NCBI RefSeq assembly: GCF_036226445.1 | Contig: NZ_CP108474.1 | Span: forward strand, 3,348,001 to 3,412,000 | Source: Streptomyces sp. NBC_01255 | Lineage (GTDB): Bacteria; Actinomycetota; Actinomycetes; Streptomycetales; Streptomycetaceae | Reading direction: 5' to 3' | DNA length: 64,000 bases | Shown: in pieces, positions 8,304-16,775 of the stretch | How the letters are laid out: each line of letters opens with the position of its first letter | Numbering within the stretch: the stretch's first letter is position 1 | Notes under the pieces: model-generated | The model's database searches: none | What the model was told of the DNA's origin: nothing | What the model saw: the letters and a program-made list of their open reading frames with translations, nothing else | Made by a program: the position numbers and the translations under genes

Positions 8304-8960
8304 ATGACTCACGAACCTGTCGAACTGGTGATCTTCGACTGTGACGGTGTTCTGGTGGACAGCGAGCGGATCTACTGCCGTGTGGACCGGGAGGTGTTCG
8401 CCTCCCTCGGGGCGGAGTTCACCGAGGCGGAGGTGATCGAGCACTTCGTCGGTTCCTCCCACGAGATGCTCACGGCGATCGTGGAGGAGCGCAGGGGCCG
8501 CCCGCTGGAGCCCGGCTGGCAGACGCCCTTCAAGCAGCGGTACGACGACGTGCTGGACGCCGAACTGACGGCCGTGGAGGGCATCACGCACGTCCTGGAC
8601 ACCCTGCCCCTGCCGTACTGCCTCGCCTCCAACAGCAGCCACGCCGGCATCCGGAAGAACCTGGGCAGGACCGGGCTGCTCGACCGCTTCGAGGGCCGGA
8701 TGTTCAGCGCCCGCGACGTCGCCCGCGGCAAGCCCGCCCCGGACCTCTTCCTGCACGCGGCGGCCACGATGGGCGTCCCCCCGGAGCGCTGCGCGGTCGT
8801 CGAGGACAGCCCGTACGGCGTCCAGGCGGCCCGCGCGGCCGGCATGCGCGCCTTCGGCTACTGCGGCGGCCTGACGCGGGCGGACCGCCTGATGGGCCCG
8901 CGGACGGTGGTCTTCGACGACATGCGGGAGCTGCCAAAGCTGCTCGGGGAGCCGGTGTAG
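8304..8960 (+). CDS. HAD superfamily phosphatase (GpH/YcjU type)
   Basis: A 218-residue hydrolase with the HAD motifs in order: VIFDCDGVLVDSE (nucleophile Asp), SNSSHAGIRKN (motif II), GKPAPDLFLHAA (motif III Lys) and VVEDSPYGVQAARAAG (motif IV). It is typical of beta-phosphoglucomutase or sugar-phosphate phosphatase relatives; substrate unknown. TACGCT (8291-8296) lies 7 nt before the ATG at 8304 and no ribosome-binding site is present, so translation is probably leaderless. Confidence 0.88.
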   Translation: MTHEPVELVIFDCDGVLVDSERIYCRVDREVFASLGAEFTEAEVIEHFVGSSHEMLTAIVEERRGRPLEPGWQTPFKQRYDDVLDAELTAVEGITHVLDTLPLPYCLASNSSHAGIRKNLGRTGLLDRFEGRMFSARDVARGKPAPDLFLHAAATMGVPPERCAVVEDSPYGVQAARAAGMRAFGYCGGLTRADRLMGPRTVVFDDMRELPKLLGEPV

Positions 8961-8982
8961 GCGTACGCCTACACCGGCTCCC
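8947..8982. terminator. Bidirectional terminator, 36-bp perfect palindrome
   Basis: Positions 8947-8982 form an uninterrupted palindrome centred at 8964/8965. It includes the stop codon of the HAD gene and lies between that gene and convergent deoA. Confidence 0.75.
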
Positions 8983-9018
8983 TTCACGGGCCGGGCGTCA
9001 GGCTCCGGGCGTCAGGCG

Positions 9019-10296
9019 TCAGGAGATGCGGTCCAGGACGATCGGGTTCGCCGTGAAGTCGGTGCCCGTCGGGGCGATGTCCCAGGAGTCGTTCAGGGAC
9101 TTCAGGGCGTAGTCGAACTTCTCCGGGGTGTCGGTGTGGAGGGTCAGCAGGGGCTGGCCCGCCGTCACCGTGTCGCCCGGCTTCGCGTGCAGCTCGACGC
9201 CGGCGCCCGCCTGCACCGGGTCCTCCTTGCGGGCGCGGCCCGCGCCGAGGCGCCAGGCGGCGATGCCGATGTCGTACGCGTCGAGGCGGGTCAGGACGCC
9301 GGTCGACGGGGCCGTGACGACGTGCTGCTCGCGGGCGACGGGGAGGGTGGCGTCAGGGTCGCCGCCCTGGGCCGCGATCATCCGGCGCCAGACGTCCATC
9401 GCCGAGCCGTCGGCGAGGGCCTTCGCCGGGTCGGCGTCCTTGATGCCGGCCGCGTCGAGCATCTCGCGGGCGAGCGCGATCGTCAGCTCGACGACGTCCG
9501 ACGGGCCGCCGCCCGCGAGGACCTCGACGGACTCGCGGACCTCCAGGGCGTTGCCCGCGGTCAGGCCGAGCGGGGTCGACATGTCGGTGAGCAGCGCGAC
9601 CGTCTTCACGCCGCTGTCGGTGCCGAGCTGGACCATGGTGGAGGCCAGCTCGCGGGCGTCCTCGATGGTCTTCATGAAGGCGCCGGTGCCGACCTTGACG
9701 TCCAGGACGAGCGAGCCGGTGCCCTCGGCGATCTTCTTGGACATGATGGAGCTGGCGATCAGGGGGATCGCTTCGACCGTGCCCGTGACGTCGCGGAGCG
9801 CGTAGAGCTTCTTGTCGGCGGGGGCCAGGCCGTCGCCGGCCGCGCAGATGACGGCGCCGGTGGTGTCGAGGACGTGCAGCATCTCCTCGTTGGAGAGCAG
9901 CGCGCGCCAGCCCGGGATCGACTCCAGCTTGTCGAGCGTGCCGCCGGTGTGGCCGAGGCCGCGGCCGGAGAGCTGCGGGACGGCCGCGCCGCAGGCGGCG
10001 ACGAGCGGGGCGAGCGGGAGGGTGATCTTGTCGCCGACGCCGCCGGTGGAGTGCTTGTCGGAGGTCGGGCGGGAGAGCGCGTCGAAGTTCATGCGCTCGC
10101 CGCTGGCGATCATCGCGGCGGTCCAGCGGGCGATCTCCGCGCGGTTCATGCCGTTCAGCAGGATCGCCATGGCCAGGGCGGACATCTGCTCGTCGGCGAC
10201 GACGCCGCGGGTGTACGCGTCGATGACCCAGTCGATCTGCTCCGGGCTCAGCTCGCCCTTGTCCCGCTTCGTGCGGATGACGGAGATGACGTCCAT
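9019..10296 (-). CDS. deoA: Thymidine phosphorylase
   Basis: A 425-residue enzyme that splits thymidine or deoxyuridine with phosphate to the base and 2-deoxyribose 1-phosphate. The family signature SGRGLGHTGGTLDKLESIPG is intact, as are the KHSTGGVGDK phosphate-binding and AIPLIASSIMSKKIAEG segments. Length matches PyNP/DeoA. It follows cdd on the same strand after a hairpin, and its own operator (10313-10324) suggests a separate promoter within the nucleoside regulon. With cdd and add it completes nucleoside catabolism fed by the ABC importer. Confidence 0.95.
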   Translation of the reverse strand: MDVISVIRTKRDKGELSPEQIDWVIDAYTRGVVADEQMSALAMAILLNGMNRAEIARWTAAMIASGERMNFDALSRPTSDKHSTGGVGDKITLPLAPLVAACGAAVPQLSGRGLGHTGGTLDKLESIPGWRALLSNEEMLHVLDTTGAVICAAGDGLAPADKKLYALRDVTGTVEAIPLIASSIMSKKIAEGTGSLVLDVKVGTGAFMKTIEDARELASTMVQLGTDSGVKTVALLTDMSTPLGLTAGNALEVRESVEVLAGGGPSDVVELTIALAREMLDAAGIKDADPAKALADGSAMDVWRRMIAAQGGDPDATLPVAREQHVVTAPSTGVLTRLDAYDIGIAAWRLGAGRARKEDPVQAGAGVELHAKPGDTVTAGQPLLTLHTDTPEKFDYALKSLNDSWDIAPTGTDFTANPIVLDRIS

Positions 10297-10312
10297 GAGG
10301 TGGTGCCTCTTT

Positions 10313-10324
10313 CTACGCGCATAG
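10313..10324. promoter_or_regulatory. Nucleoside regulon operator upstream of deoA
   Basis: CTACGCGCATAG matches the add operator with one substitution (G to A at position 9) and lies 17 nt before the deoA start codon. Confidence 0.7.
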
Positions 10325-10337
10325 AGGGGGAAAGGGA

Positions 10338-10371
10338 GAGCGACCCTTCCATCGTGCCGGAAGGGCCGCTC
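10338..10371. terminator. Hairpin downstream of cdd
   Basis: A 13-bp stem with one A-C mismatch (10338-10350 with 10359-10371) lies between cdd and deoA on the minus strand. It probably ends or attenuates the transporter-cdd transcript before the deoA promoter. Confidence 0.55.
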
Positions 10372-10378
10372 CGAGGTG

Positions 10379-10783
10379 TTACTTGCGAAGGTGGTCCGGG
10401 CCGAACGCCTGCGGCAGCATCTCGGCCAGGGTCAGGAACCCGGCGGGCGTCTCCAGGACGAGGTCGGGGCCGCCGAACTCGAACAGGAGCTGCCGGCACC
10501 GGCCGCACGGGACGAGGGACTCGCCCCGGCCGTCCACGCACACGAAGTGCGTCAGCCGGCCGCCGCCGGTCGCCTGGAGCTGGGAGACGAGACCGCACTC
10601 GGCGCACAGGCCCAGGCCGAACGAGGCGTTCTCCACGTTGCAGCCGGAGACCGTCCGTCCGTCGTCCACGCGGGCCGCCGCGCCGACCGGGTAGCCCGAG
10701 TACGGGGCGTACGCGCGGGCCATGGCCTCGCGGGCCGTGACCCGCAAGGCCTCCCAGTCCGACGCCGGAAGCGGCGTCGTCAC
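10379..10783 (-). CDS. cdd: Cytidine deaminase
   Basis: A 134-residue zinc enzyme converting cytidine and deoxycytidine to uridine and deoxyuridine. The substrate motif GCNVENASFGLGLCAECG holds the first zinc Cys and catalytic Glu, and PCGRCRQLL supplies the other two zinc cysteines. The GTG start (10783) overlaps the TGA of the upstream permease as GTGA, so translation is coupled to the transporter. Its product uridine or deoxyuridine could be a substrate for the phosphorylase encoded next. Confidence 0.93.
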   Translation of the reverse strand: MTTPLPASDWEALRVTAREAMARAYAPYSGYPVGAAARVDDGRTVSGCNVENASFGLGLCAECGLVSQLQATGGGRLTHFVCVDGRGESLVPCGRCRQLLFEFGGPDLVLETPAGFLTLAEMLPQAFGPDHLRK

Positions 10784-12069
10784 TTGCCCTCGCCCTTGCG
10801 GTAGCGCATGCCGTCCGCCTTGGGCATCCGCAGGCGCTGCGCGGAGAGCGACAGGACCAGCAGGGTCACCACGTACGGGGTCGCGCTGACGAACTCGACC
10901 GGGACCGTCTCCGTACCGAGGTACCAGATGAGGACGCCGACGCCGATGACGATGCTGATCGAGGACGTGATCCAGCGCTTCTTGTACGCCTTCCAGGCCG
11001 CCAGGACGACGAGGATCGCGAAGAGCAGCAGGAGCAGCGCGTGCACGGACTCGCCGCCGCTGCGGAGCTGGAGCGCGTCGGCGAAGCCGAACAGGCCCGC
11101 GCCCATCGCGAGGCCGCCCGGCCGCCAGTTGCCGAAGATCATCGCCGCGAGGCCGATGTAGCCGCGGCCGCCGGTCTGGCCCTCGTTGTAGATGTGCGAG
11201 GTGACCAGGGAGAGGAAGGCGCCGCCGAGACCGGCCAGACCGCCCGAGACGACGACGGCGATGTACTTGTACTTGTACACGTTGACGCCGAGGGACTCGG
11301 CCGCGATCGGGTTCTCGCCGCAGGAGCGCAGCCGCAGACCGAACGAGGTCTTCCACAGCACGAAGAACGTGCCGATCACCAGCAGCACCGCGAGGATCGT
11401 CACCAGCGAGACGTTGGTGACCAGGCCGCCGAGGATGCCGGCGATGTCCGAGATCAGGAACCAGTGGTGTTTCTCGATGTCGGCGAGCCAGTCGGACAGG
11501 CCCGGCACGGTGATCGAGGTGATGTCATCGGCCGGCGGGGACTGCTTGGGGCTGCCGCCCTTGGCCGCCGCCTCGCCGGAGTTGAACCACAGCTTGGCGA
11601 AGTAGGTGGTGACACCGACGGCCAGGATGTTGATCGCGATGCCGGAGATGATGTGGTCGACGCCGAAGGTGACGGTCGCGACCGCGTGCAGCAGGCCGCC
11701 GAACATGCCGCCCAGGATGCCGGCGAGGATGCCGATCCAGGGGTCGGTCTGCCAGCCGGCCCAGGCACCGAAGAAGGTGCCGAGGATCATCATGCCTTCG
11801 AGGCCGATGTTGACCACGCCCGCGCGCTCGGCCCACAGACCGCCGAGACCGGCGAGGCCGATCGGCACGGCGAGCGAGAGCGCGGCGCTGATCTGGCCGG
11901 CCGAGGTGAGGTCCTGCGCCCCGGTGATGACCCGCACGGCCGACAGGGCCACGAGCCCGCCCGCGACGATCAGCAGGATCCAGGGGAGGGTGAGGCGGGT
12001 GCGGCCGCCCTTGCCGCCGGCCGCCTTGGGGGCCGCGGGCGGCGGGGTGGAAGTCGCCGTGGCGCTCAC
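10780..12069 (-). CDS. Nucleoside ABC transporter permease (second)
   Basis: A 429-residue inner-membrane permease of the branched-chain/BMP-type ABC family, with about 10 hydrophobic segments. The typical GLWAERAGVVNIGLEGMMIL motif and RLRSCGENPIAAESLGVNV cytoplasmic loop (coupling helix) are present. It is the partner of the permease at 12066-13178. GTG 12069 overlaps the preceding stop by 4 nt (GTGA). An Ala/Pro-rich tail precedes the first helix. Homologous systems import guanosine or other nucleosides. Confidence 0.92.
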   Translation of the reverse strand: MSATATSTPPPAAPKAAGGKGGRTRLTLPWILLIVAGGLVALSAVRVITGAQDLTSAGQISAALSLAVPIGLAGLGGLWAERAGVVNIGLEGMMILGTFFGAWAGWQTDPWIGILAGILGGMFGGLLHAVATVTFGVDHIISGIAINILAVGVTTYFAKLWFNSGEAAAKGGSPKQSPPADDITSITVPGLSDWLADIEKHHWFLISDIAGILGGLVTNVSLVTILAVLLVIGTFFVLWKTSFGLRLRSCGENPIAAESLGVNVYKYKYIAVVVSGGLAGLGGAFLSLVTSHIYNEGQTGGRGYIGLAAMIFGNWRPGGLAMGAGLFGFADALQLRSGGESVHALLLLLFAILVVLAAWKAYKKRWITSSISIVIGVGVLIWYLGTETVPVEFVSATPYVVTLLVLSLSAQRLRMPKADGMRYRKGEGK

Positions 12070-13178
12070 GCCGACACCTCCGTCGTGTCGTTGGAACGGG
12101 CCTGGGCCGCGAGCTTCTCGCCGACCTGTCGCTGCTGGCGCTTGAGGCCGTAGCGGCGGACGACCTCGTAGGCGATGACGACGCAGAGGACGATGACGCC
12201 CTGCATGACGCCGACGATCTCGCGGTCGTAGTTCTCGAACTCCAGCTGCTGGCCGCCGCGCTCCAGGAACGCCCAGAGGATCGCGGCGAGCGCGATGCCG
12301 ATCGGGTGGTTCCGGCCGAGCAGGGCGATGGCGATACCGGTGAAGCCGATGCCGACGGGGAAGTCGCCGCCGAATTCGTACGAGTCGTTGAGCAGCGTCG
12401 GCATACCGATCAGACCGGCCATGCCGCCGGAGATCAGCATGGACGTGACGACCATCTTCTTGACGTTGACACCGCTGGCCGACGCGGCCGTCTCGGACTG
12501 GCCGACGGTGCGCAGGTCGAAGCCGAAGCGGGTGCGGGAGAGCGTGAACCAGTACCCGATGCCCGCGATGACCGCGACGACGACGAAGCCGTAGATCGGG
12601 GTCGGCGTGGTCGGGAACTCGAAGAAGTGCGAGGACTCCGGCAGCGGGGTCGTCGCCACCTTCGTGCCGGCCGCGTCCAGGTGACCGAGGCGGCCGGGCT
12701 GGAGCAGGTAGCCGATGATCGCGGTCGCGATGAAGTTGAGCATGATCGTCGAGACGACCTCGCTGACACCGCGGGTGGTCTTGAGGAGACCCGCGACGCC
12801 CGCCCACATGGCGCCGACGATCATCGCGGTGACGATGATCAGCGGGATCTGGACGATGCCCGGCAGGGTCAGCGCGCCGCCGACGGCGGCGGCGAAGAAG
12901 GCGGCGAGACGGTACTGGCCGTCCACACCGATGTTGAACAGGTTCATGCGGAAGCCGATGGCCACCGCGATGCCCGCCAGGTAGTACGTCGTCGCCTTGT
13001 TGATGATGTAGACCTGGCTGTCGGACTTGACGCCGTAGTCGAACATGATCCCGAAGGCGCTGAACGGCTCCTTGCCGGTGGCCGCGAGCACCAGGGCGGT
13101 GATCAGGAAGGCGGCGACGATCGCGAGCAGCGGCGCCGCGATCGCCAGGAGCACCCGCTCCTTGTCGAACTTCTTCAT
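12066..13178 (-). CDS. Nucleoside ABC transporter permease (first)
   Basis: A 370-residue integral membrane protein with about 9 helices. It shows GIAVAIGFRMNLFNIGVDGQ and RTVGQSETAASASGVNVKKM, the latter being the loop that docks on the ATPase. It matches the YufP/NupP-type permease paired with YufQ/NupQ. The ATG at 13178 overlaps the ATPase stop as ATGA. The cytoplasmic C-terminus is basic. Confidence 0.92.
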   Translation of the reverse strand: MKKFDKERVLLAIAAPLLAIVAAFLITALVLAATGKEPFSAFGIMFDYGVKSDSQVYIINKATTYYLAGIAVAIGFRMNLFNIGVDGQYRLAAFFAAAVGGALTLPGIVQIPLIIVTAMIVGAMWAGVAGLLKTTRGVSEVVSTIMLNFIATAIIGYLLQPGRLGHLDAAGTKVATTPLPESSHFFEFPTTPTPIYGFVVVAVIAGIGYWFTLSRTRFGFDLRTVGQSETAASASGVNVKKMVVTSMLISGGMAGLIGMPTLLNDSYEFGGDFPVGIGFTGIAIALLGRNHPIGIALAAILWAFLERGGQQLEFENYDREIVGVMQGVIVLCVVIAYEVVRRYGLKRQQRQVGEKLAAQARSNDTTEVSA

Positions 13179-14923
13179 CGGGCCTCGTCCTCCGGGCCGT
13201 CGGTGCCCTCAGTGCCCGCAGGGCTCTCAGGGCTCTCAGGGCTCTCAGGGCTCTCATCGTGCTCAAGGTGACCGGCGGCGGCGCCGGTCATGGCCGAGCC
13301 CAGCTCCTCCGGAGTGATCGTCGCCGGGTCGGCGTCCGCCACGAGCCGCCCGCGGTACATCACGCGCAGGGTGTCGGAGAGGCCGATCAGCTCGTCGAGG
13401 TCGGCGGAGATCAGCAGGACCGCCAGGCCCTCACGGCGCGCCTCGCGGATCTGGTCCCAGATCTGCGCCTGCGCGCCGACGTCCACGCCCCGGGTGGGGT
13501 GCGCGGCGATCAGCAGTTTGGGGTCGTGGCTCATCTCGCGGCCGACGATCAGCTTCTGCTGGTTTCCGCCGGAGAGGGAGGCCGCGGTGACGTCGATGCC
13601 GGGGGTACGGACGTCGTACTCGCGGACGATCCGCTCGGTGTCCTTGCGGGCGGCCTTGAGGTCGAGGATGGCGCCCTTGGAGTTGGGCTTCTCGGTGACG
13701 TGCCCCAGGATGCGGTTCTCCCAGAGGGGGGCCTCCAGGAGCAGACCGTGCCGGTGGCGGTCCTCGGGGATGCAGCCGATGCCGTCCTCGCGACGCTTGC
13801 GCGTGGGGGCCTCGGAGATGTCCTGGCCGTCCAGGGTCACGACGCCGCCGTCGGCGTTGCGCATGCCCATGATCGTGTCGACGAGTTCCGACTGGCCGTT
13901 GCCCTCGACACCGGCGATGCCGAGGACCTCGCCCTTGTGGATGGTGAAGGTGATCCCGCCGAGGACCGCGCGGACCACGCCGTCGGGGTCGACCGCGCTC
14001 AGCGCCAGGTCCTGGACCGTCAGCATCGGCACGTCCGTGACCGTCGACTCGCGGGTCTCCGGCGAGGGCAGCTCGGCGCCGACCATCAGCTCCGCGAGCT
14101 GCTTGGTGGTGGTGTGCTTCGGGTCGGCGGTGCCGACCGTGGTGCCGCGCCGGATGACGGTGATCTCGTCGGCGACCGACAGGACCTCGCCCAGCTTGTG
14201 CGAGATGAAGATGACGGTCAGGCCCTCGGCCTTGAGCTCGCGCAGGTTGTCGAAGAGCGCGTCGACCTCCTGCGGGACGAGCACGGCGGTCGGCTCGTCG
14301 AGGATCAGGGTGCGGGCGCCGCGGTAGAGGACCTTGAGGATCTCGACGCGCTGACGGTCGGCCACACCGAGGTCCTCGACGAGGACGTCGGGGCGGACGC
14401 CGAGGCCGTACGCGTCGGAGATCTCCTTGATCTTGGCGCGGGCCTTGTCCCCGATGCCGTAGAGCTTCTCGGAACCGAGGACGACGTTCTCGAGGACGGT
14501 GAGGTTGTCCGCGAGCATGAAGTGCTGGTGGACCATGCCGACGCCGCGGACGATCGCATCGCCGGGGCTGTTGAACGTCACCTGCTCGCCGTCGACCGTG
14601 ATGGTGCCCTCGTCCGGCTTCTGCATGCCGTAGAGGATCTTCATCAGCGTCGACTTGCCCGCGCCGTTCTCGCCCACGAGGGCGTGGACGGTGCCGCGGC
14701 GCACGGTGATGTCGATGTCGTGATTGGCCACGACGCCGGGGAAACGCTTGGTGATGCCGCGGAGTTCTACGGCGTTCGGACTGCTGGTGCTGGAGGCTTT
14801 GATGACGCACTCTCCAAGGCAGGGAGCGTGAGGAGGACGAGGCGGGGACGCAGGCGCTGTCGGTGGCGAAAAATACCCTGTACGCCATGACGCTACGCGC
14901 GTAGCGTCAGGAAAATCGTTCAA
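13175..14923 (-). CDS. Nucleoside ABC transporter ATPase (double NBD)
   Basis: A fused two-NBD ATPase as in NupO/RbsA-type importers. The first Walker A is GENGAGKSTLMK and first signature is the degenerate VADRQRVEI, with LILDEPTAVL as Walker B. The second half has GVEGNGQSE in place of Walker A, LSGGNQQK as signature and HPTRGVD after the B strand. The given start is TTG 14923, the only standard start codon, but it lies upstream of the operator at 14888-14909. The conserved body begins near 14803, where GGAGAG sits 6 nt before an in-frame ATC; this may be the true start, giving 542 residues. The C-terminus is an acidic Glu-Ser-Pro repeat. Confidence 0.9.
   Translation of the reverse strand: MNDFPDATRVASWRTGYFSPPTAPASPPRPPHAPCLGECVIKASSTSSPNAVELRGITKRFPGVVANHDIDITVRRGTVHALVGENGAGKSTLMKILYGMQKPDEGTITVDGEQVTFNSPGDAIVRGVGMVHQHFMLADNLTVLENVVLGSEKLYGIGDKARAKIKEISDAYGLGVRPDVLVEDLGVADRQRVEILKVLYRGARTLILDEPTAVLVPQEVDALFDNLRELKAEGLTVIFISHKLGEVLSVADEITVIRRGTTVGTADPKHTTTKQLAELMVGAELPSPETRESTVTDVPMLTVQDLALSAVDPDGVVRAVLGGITFTIHKGEVLGIAGVEGNGQSELVDTIMGMRNADGGVVTLDGQDISEAPTRKRREDGIGCIPEDRHRHGLLLEAPLWENRILGHVTEKPNSKGAILDLKAARKDTERIVREYDVRTPGIDVTAASLSGGNQQKLIVGREMSHDPKLLIAAHPTRGVDVGAQAQIWDQIREARREGLAVLLISADLDELIGLSDTLRVMYRGRLVADADPATITPEELGSAMTGAAAGHLEHDESPESPESPESPAGTEGTDGPEDEAR
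13221..13256. repeat. Four 9-bp tandem repeats in the ATPase 3' end
   Basis: Four exact copies of GGGCTCTCA encode an ESP tripeptide repeat near the C-terminus of the ABC ATPase. Copy number is likely to vary between strains. Confidence 0.8.
14888..14909. promoter_or_regulatory. Nucleoside regulon operator of the ABC transporter operon
   Basis: A perfect 22-bp palindrome with the core CTACGCGCGTAG at 14893-14904, flanked by TGACG and CGTCA. It is the strongest of the four copies in the window. It lies about 85 nt before the conserved start of the ATPase. Confidence 0.78.
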
Positions 14924-14944
14924 CTGCCCGCGGACATACGTGTG

Positions 14945-14990
14945 AAGGGGGCCCGGAGTGTCGGCCGAAGCCGCTCTCCGGGCCCCCTTT
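14945..14990. terminator. Terminator of the BMP lipoprotein gene
   Basis: A 14-bp GC-rich stem (14945-14958 with 14976-14989) lies 3' of the BMP gene on the minus strand, followed on that strand by C- and A-rich sequence. It separates the abundant binding-protein transcript from the transporter operon. Confidence 0.7.
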
Positions 14991-15000
14991 CCGACGTGTG

Positions 15001-16041
15001 TCAGAGGGTCGTGGCGACCTTGATCTGACCGTCGACGATCTTCTTCTTGGCCGCGTCGATCTGGGCCTGGATGTCCGTGAGGTGGCCACCCGTGGTGGTG
15101 AGGGAGACACCGTCCTCGGCCAGCGAGTAGGTGTGCGTGCCGGTCATCGGCTTGCCGTCCTGGACGGACTTGACGAGCTCGAAGACGCCGGTGTCGACGT
15201 TCTTGACGACCGAGGTCATGATCGAGCCGGCGTACTTCGACAGGGCCGGGTCCTTCGCCTGGTCCGAGTCGACGCCGATCGCCCAGGTGCCGGGCTTCGC
15301 GGCGACGGCCTCGATGGCGCCGGCGCCGGAGCCGCCCGCGGCGGCGTAGATGACGTCGATGCCCTTGTCGAGCATGCCCTTGGCGGCGGCCTTGCCCTTG
15401 TCAGGCGCACCGAAGCCGGACATGTCCGTACCGGTGGACAGGTACTGGATCTGGACCGTGGCGTTCGGCTTGGTCTCCTTGACACCCTGCTGGAAACCGG
15501 CGGCGAACTTCTTGATCAGCGGGATGTCGACACCGCCGATGAAGCCGATCTTGCCGTCCTTGGACTTCAGGGCCGCGGCGACACCGGCGAGGTAGGAGCC
15601 CTGCTCCTCGGTGAAGACGATCGAGTCGACGTTCTTCGCCTCGGAGACCGAGTCGACCAGGCCGAAGGTGGTCTTCGGGTACTTGGCCGCGACCTTGTCG
15701 ATCGCGTCCTTGTAGGCGAAGCCGACACCGATGACCGGGTTGTAGCCGCCCTCGGCGAGGGAGGCGAGGCGCTGCTCGCGGTCGGCCGGGGTCTCACCGT
15801 TCTTCGCGGTGAGCTCCTTGGTCTCGACACCGAGGTCGGCCTTGGCCTTGTCGAGACCGCGCGCGGCGGAGTCGTTGAAGGAGTTGTCGCCACGACCACC
15901 CACGTCGTAGGCCATGCCGACCTTGATGTCGCCCGAGTCGGAGCCCGAGTCCCCGGTGGAGGACTCCCCGCAGGCGGTGGCAGTGAGAGCGAGAGCCGCA
16001 GTGACAGCACACGCGGCGGTGATCTTGGATACCCGGCGCAC
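15001..16041 (-). CDS. BMP family nucleoside-binding lipoprotein
   Basis: A 346-residue solute-binding protein. The lipobox LTATAC puts the lipid-anchored cysteine at residue 24, followed by a Ser/Asp/Gly-rich linker. The fold core shows VGMAYDVGGRGDNSFNDSAA, the standard opening of BMP/Med nucleoside receptors, and VIYAAAGGSGAGAIEA in the second lobe. It captures purine or pyrimidine nucleosides for the ABC transporter encoded next. The GTG start at 16041 has AAGGGACC-type sequence upstream. It has a separate promoter and a degenerate operator copy. Confidence 0.93.
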   Translation of the reverse strand: MRRVSKITAACAVTAALALTATACGESSTGDSGSDSGDIKVGMAYDVGGRGDNSFNDSAARGLDKAKADLGVETKELTAKNGETPADREQRLASLAEGGYNPVIGVGFAYKDAIDKVAAKYPKTTFGLVDSVSEAKNVDSIVFTEEQGSYLAGVAAALKSKDGKIGFIGGVDIPLIKKFAAGFQQGVKETKPNATVQIQYLSTGTDMSGFGAPDKGKAAAKGMLDKGIDVIYAAAGGSGAGAIEAVAAKPGTWAIGVDSDQAKDPALSKYAGSIMTSVVKNVDTGVFELVKSVQDGKPMTGTHTYSLAEDGVSLTTTGGHLTDIQAQIDAAKKKIVDGQIKVATTL

Positions 16042-16101
16042 GAGGAGGTCCCTTCAAGACTGACCGAAAGCGCCTCTTCCGGCGCTGGTTTCGGGCGATC
16101 G

Positions 16102-16113
16102 TAACGCGCGTAG
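16102..16113. promoter_or_regulatory. Degenerate nucleoside operator upstream of BMP gene
   Basis: TAACGCGCGTAG matches the operator in 10 of 12 positions. On the minus strand a possible TTTAAC/TACGAT promoter with a 16-bp spacer overlaps it. Confidence 0.55.
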
Positions 16114-16347
16114 ATGTCAGTTAAAGACCCGTTCATGAGTCGTTACCGGATCGACGCCCACGCGTCGTACCAGACGGTAGCGGCACGGGGACGATCCGAC
16201 ACGCGGCGCGAGCCCCATTACCTCGACCTGACGATCTTTTGCGATTTCCTTTGCACACGCTGAGTAGGGCTTGGTAACTCTCCTCTGACCATACGGGGAC
16301 GGCGGGGCTGACCACCCCATCGCCCAGAACAAACAGGGGGAAGTCCT
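16114..16347. other. Intergenic region before the secreted-protein trio
   Basis: No gene is seen in the 16042-16347 gap. It holds the BMP promoter at the left and, at the right, the leader of the first secreted-protein gene, with TTGGTA near 16271 as a possible -35 and GGGGGAAG just before ATG 16348. Confidence 0.4.
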
Positions 16348-16668
16348 ATGAAACGCTCCTTCGCCGCGTTCGGCATCACGGCGGCGCTGCTCGGCGGCTC
16401 CGCGGCCCTGGCGCCCACGGCCTCCGCCGGCACCATCGGCGACTGCAACACCTGGACGTCGAGCCGCGCGCCGTACACCGGTTCCGCGTACTGCAGCAAG
16501 ATCGCGTGGGGTGACGAGTTCCGGGTGAAGGTCACCTGTGTGGACCCGCGGGGCAGCCAGTGGACCGTGTACGGCCCGTGGAAGAACAACACCCAGACGT
16601 CGACGGCCAAGTGCTCGGACAACCCGAACGTCGGCGTCCTGCGTGTCGGTGTCTCCTTCAGCGCCTGA
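16348..16668 (+). CDS. Secreted four-cysteine protein, paralog 1
   Basis: A 106-residue protein: a signal peptide ending PTASA (residues 1-27), then about 79 mature residues with four cysteines. The pattern is C-x-T-W-x(4)-APYTGxAYC ... VTCVDPRGSQW-VYGPW ... KCSDNPNVG. The next two genes share it in the same order. GGGGGAAG is the ribosome-binding site. I do not recognise the family; two disulfides and a small beta fold are an inference from the pattern. It could be an extracellular inhibitor, toxin-like or cell-surface protein. Confidence 0.82.
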   Translation: MKRSFAAFGITAALLGGSAALAPTASAGTIGDCNTWTSSRAPYTGSAYCSKIAWGDEFRVKVTCVDPRGSQWTVYGPWKNNTQTSTAKCSDNPNVGVLRVGVSFSA

Positions 16669-16710
16669 CCGTCTCGTTCGGCGTCTGACCGTCTCGTTCG
16701 GCGTCTGACC
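16661..16710. repeat. 20-bp tandem repeat after paralog 1
   Basis: Two and a half copies of a 20-bp unit (containing CTGACCGTCTCGTTCGGCG) start inside the last codons of paralog 1 and include its stop. This looks like a slippage duplication. Confidence 0.75.
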
Positions 16711-16714
16711 GACC

Positions 16715-16741
16715 GGAGCGGGTCCTGACCCGGCCCGCTCC
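16715..16741. terminator. Hairpin between paralogs 1 and 2
   Basis: GGAGCGGG (16715-16722) pairs with CCCGCTCC (16734-16741), followed by a short CTTT. A weak terminator, or partial attenuation between the paralogs. Confidence 0.5.
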
Positions 16742-16775
16742 GCCTTTCACCAGCACAGAAGCCCTAGGGGGAACC

